In this document: positions 14,550 to 15,863 of the stretch, piece by piece | Position numbering within the stretch: the first letter of the stretch is position 1 | Layout: each line of letters begins with the position of its first letter | Assembly: GCA_015486445.1 (NCBI GenBank) | Contig: WFRT01000346.1 | Location: forward strand, 1-15,863 | Source of the DNA: Pseudomonadota bacterium | GTDB taxonomy: Bacteria; Desulfobacterota; Anaeroferrophillalia; Anaeroferrophillales; Tharpellaceae | DNA length: 15,863 nucleotides | Reading direction: 5' to 3' | The notes under the pieces: model-generated | What the model saw: only the letters and a program-made list of their open reading frames with translations | The model's database searches: none | What the model was told of the DNA's origin: nothing | Made by a program: the position numbers and the translations under genes

Positions 14550-15473
14550 CTAGAAACGGCAGTTGACATTGAAATGGGCGATGTAATCGGGCCCGTCGTC
14601 AGCCACCCCGAGGCCCACGCCGGTGGTGATATCGAAATGTTTTCCCAGCGGCACCACCACCTGGGGCACCACTTCAAACTTGCAGTAGTCGCCGAGATCC
14701 CCCTGGTAAACCAATTCCAGGCCGGGGTAGGCCCACATTCCCGGCTCCGGGACCCGGGGATTGTAGACCAGGGCCAGGGAAGCATCCATCAGCCAGAAAA
14801 CGTCATCGTCGGGGTTGTCGATGTAGATGTCGTCCGAATCCCAGTAGTAACGGCCCCCGAGATTGGCAACCAGGTCCCACCAGTGGTTGAGAGCATGGTC
14901 CATCCGCATGCCGAAAAGCCAGACCGCGCCCCGGTGATTGTAGCGGTCGACCTCCTCATTGGTGTCCTTGTCCTCGACCTCGAGATAACGCAGAATATAG
15001 CCCACCCCGGTGGTCACGGAAAAGTTGTAGCCTTTCGGTCCGTCAGCCTGCAGAAACTGGTAGTCGAGATTGATGCTGGGAAAATCAAGAAGCCCGCCGC
15101 TGCCGGAAATGTCGACATCCAGACCCTCGGGATAGTCCCTTCCGTGGCCGTCGGCATAGGCGGTCGCGTCACCGTCGGTATAGGCGGGATAATAGAAACG
15201 AAACTGGAGCTGTTTAAGCAGGGGAACGGTCAGCTCGAAATCGATATTGTAGCCGTCGAAATGATCCGCTTCCTGGAGCTTCATATCGTCAAAGTAGTGA
15301 ACCCCGCCTCTCACCGTGATGCTGGAGACGGTCTGCGCGTAATAGGAATATAACGGCTTGATGTCCCGCCCGGGCCCGCTGGCCGCGGCCCGGGCGTTGC
15401 CGCCCGGCCGTCCCCAAACGGCCATGAAGACAAAAACCAGCAGGACAATCAGACAATAACGGATGATTTTCAT
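14550..15473 (-). CDS. Exported protein, probable outer-membrane beta-barrel
   Basis: The 307-residue product starts with a signal peptide (MKIIRYCL, a hydrophobic core to about residue 20, and a likely cleavage near ARA-A at residues 27-30). The mature part is rich in alternating aromatic and polar strands such as VRGGVHYFDD, LQFRFYYPAY, INLDYQFLQ, VTTGVGYILRY and ANLGGRYYWD. It ends in Phe, the usual signal for outer-membrane barrel assembly. Acidic loops (for example around the DSDD and NPDDD motifs) would face outward. I do not recognise a named family, and transport or adhesion roles are both open. A strong AAGGAG (15479-15484) sits 5 bp before ATG 15473. It lies just upstream of, and is probably cotranscribed with, the YgbA-family gene. 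Confidence 0.8.
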   Translation of the reverse strand: MKIIRYCLIVLLVFVFMAVWGRPGGNARAAASGPGRDIKPLYSYYAQTVSSITVRGGVHYFDDMKLQEADHFDGYNIDFELTVPLLKQLQFRFYYPAYTDGDATAYADGHGRDYPEGLDVDISGSGGLLDFPSINLDYQFLQADGPKGYNFSVTTGVGYILRYLEVEDKDTNEEVDRYNHRGAVWLFGMRMDHALNHWWDLVANLGGRYYWDSDDIYIDNPDDDVFWLMDASLALVYNPRVPEPGMWAYPGLELVYQGDLGDYCKFEVVPQVVVPLGKHFDITTGVGLGVADDGPDYIAHFNVNCRF

Positions 15474-15523
15474 TTCCTCTCCTTAAAACAACAAAAACCT
15501 GCAAACGCAAGTTTATTGAAAGT

Positions 15524-15557
15524 TTACCGGATCCGGGAAAACCATGTTTTCCGGTAA
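15524..15557. promoter_or_regulatory. Nested dyad in the leader of the barrel-protein gene
   Basis: TTACCGG (15524-15530) pairs with CCGGTAA (15551-15557). GGAAAAC (15536-15542) pairs with GTTTTCC (15546-15552) around CAT, and CCGGATCCGG at 15527-15536 is a perfect palindrome. The pairs overlap, so alternative folds are possible. No T-run follows on either strand, which argues against a terminator and for an operator or mRNA leader structure. Confidence 0.5.
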
Positions 15558-15578
15558 GCTTCAAGGCAATCCGGCATA

Positions 15579-15607
15579 TTTTTACACCTAATTCGCAAGG
15601 CTGTAAA
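15579..15607 (-). promoter_or_regulatory. Candidate sigma-70 promoter for the barrel gene and ygbA-like gene
   Basis: On the minus strand TTTACA (15602-15607, five of six -35 matches) and TAAAAA (15579-15584, four of six -10 matches) are spaced by exactly 17 bp. Transcription would start near 15572, leaving a leader of about 100 bases that contains the nested dyad. The prediction is by eye only. Confidence 0.45.
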
Positions 15608-15733
15608 GCAAAAACCACTCAACCACGGGCCTGAAATTTGCAGCCCGAAACCCCAACATACTGCCGGCCGCCGATTCAATCATGAAACCCGCCGGCTGCG
15701 GCAAAATGGTATCTGACGGATACACTGCCGTAA

Positions 15734-15863
15734 TTGTAACTATTCAGCTAAATCCTCCGGGGTCGGGCGCGGCTTTTCTTCGCTAAACGTTAAGATTTCT
15801 GTTTTTCCTCGCGCTCGCTCCGCCCGCATTGCAAAACTCGCTGCGCTCAGACAGTTGCAATGC
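15734..15863 (-). repeat. Dispersed structured repeat, copy 2 (reaches window edge)
   Basis: This is the reverse-orientation copy of 3900-4028, matching to the last base of the window, so it may continue outside. The first hairpin (GCATTGCAA with TTGCAATGC) is fully conserved. The inner arm equivalent to 3947-3955 has changed, so the second fold is weaker here. It lies upstream of the barrel-protein gene, with TTGTAAC at its inner end. Confidence 0.85.

Larger units (their letters stand above)
15474..15733. other. Intergenic leader and promoter region without genes
   Basis: No credible coding sequence is present in these 260 bp; the short frames here lack ribosome sites and protein-like composition. 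The part next to the barrel gene is AT-rich and holds the promoter candidate at 15579-15607 and the dyad at 15524-15557. The rest (15608-15733) contains only short GC-rich inverted repeats, such as CGGGC and GCCCG around 15638-15659, and then meets repeat copy 2. Confidence 0.7.

Noticed and set aside
15289..15618. 109-codon minus-strand frame over the barrel gene start and its leader
   Set aside because: The barrel gene has a strong ribosome site and signal peptide in another frame. This one spans the promoter and dyad region.
3900..15863. The inverted repeats as the two ends of one large transposon
   Set aside because: The interval holds only housekeeping genes with uniform base composition and no transposase or cargo, so two independent dispersed copies are more likely.
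1..15863. CRISPR array, defence genes, tRNA or rRNA
   Set aside because: No regularly spaced direct repeats, no defence-type proteins and no cloverleaf or rRNA-like sequence were seen on either strand.

Overview
The window is high-GC DNA from a Gram-negative bacterium. It carries a probable LolB-like outer-membrane lipoprotein, a predicted beta-barrel protein ending in Phe, an RpoS-like sigma factor next to pcm, the full MEP-type enzymes Dxs and IspG, and a folP-cdaA-cdaR-glmM block. That combination of c-di-AMP synthesis with an outer membrane suggests a member of the former Deltaproteobacteria (Desulfobacterota or Desulfuromonadia-like). This taxonomic call is inference from gene content and order, not a search result. 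Nearly all of the window is compact housekeeping sequence, and I found no CRISPR array, transposase gene, tRNA or rRNA.

Plus-strand block (21-5394): a small protein-kinase-fold protein, FolP (dihydropteroate synthase with an extra N-terminal domain), CdaA (diadenylate cyclase), CdaR (YbbR-domain regulator) and GlmM (phosphoglucosamine mutase). CdaA, CdaR and GlmM form the well-known module that links c-di-AMP to peptidoglycan precursor supply. Here a dispersed repeat sits between cdaR and glmM.

Minus-strand block (13932 down to 5413), convergent with glmM: ispG, a DUF1232 membrane protein, mutL, a LolB-like lipoprotein and trxB are packed with overlaps or very short gaps. After a 99-bp gap with a possible promoter come pcm, rpoS-like and dxs, again tightly coupled. 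The block therefore begins and ends with isoprenoid (MEP pathway) genes and holds DNA repair, thiol-redox, protein repair and stress sigma functions between them.

Minus-strand pair (15473 down to 14185): a secreted, probably outer-membrane beta-barrel protein and a YgbA-family (nitrous oxide-stimulated promoter family) Cys-rich protein, ending at a Rho-independent terminator at 14096-14126.

The most unusual non-coding signal is a roughly 130-bp structured repeat present twice in opposite orientations, at 3900-4028 and 15734-15863. The copies match at about 121 of 130 aligned positions by hand alignment and lie about 11.7 kb apart. Other points worth checking are 8-bp G/C homopolymers inside the rpoS-like gene and mutL, a dyad straddling the putative ispG promoter, and a triplicated 9-mer beside the terminator. 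I did not find convincing evidence of an undescribed multi-gene system.
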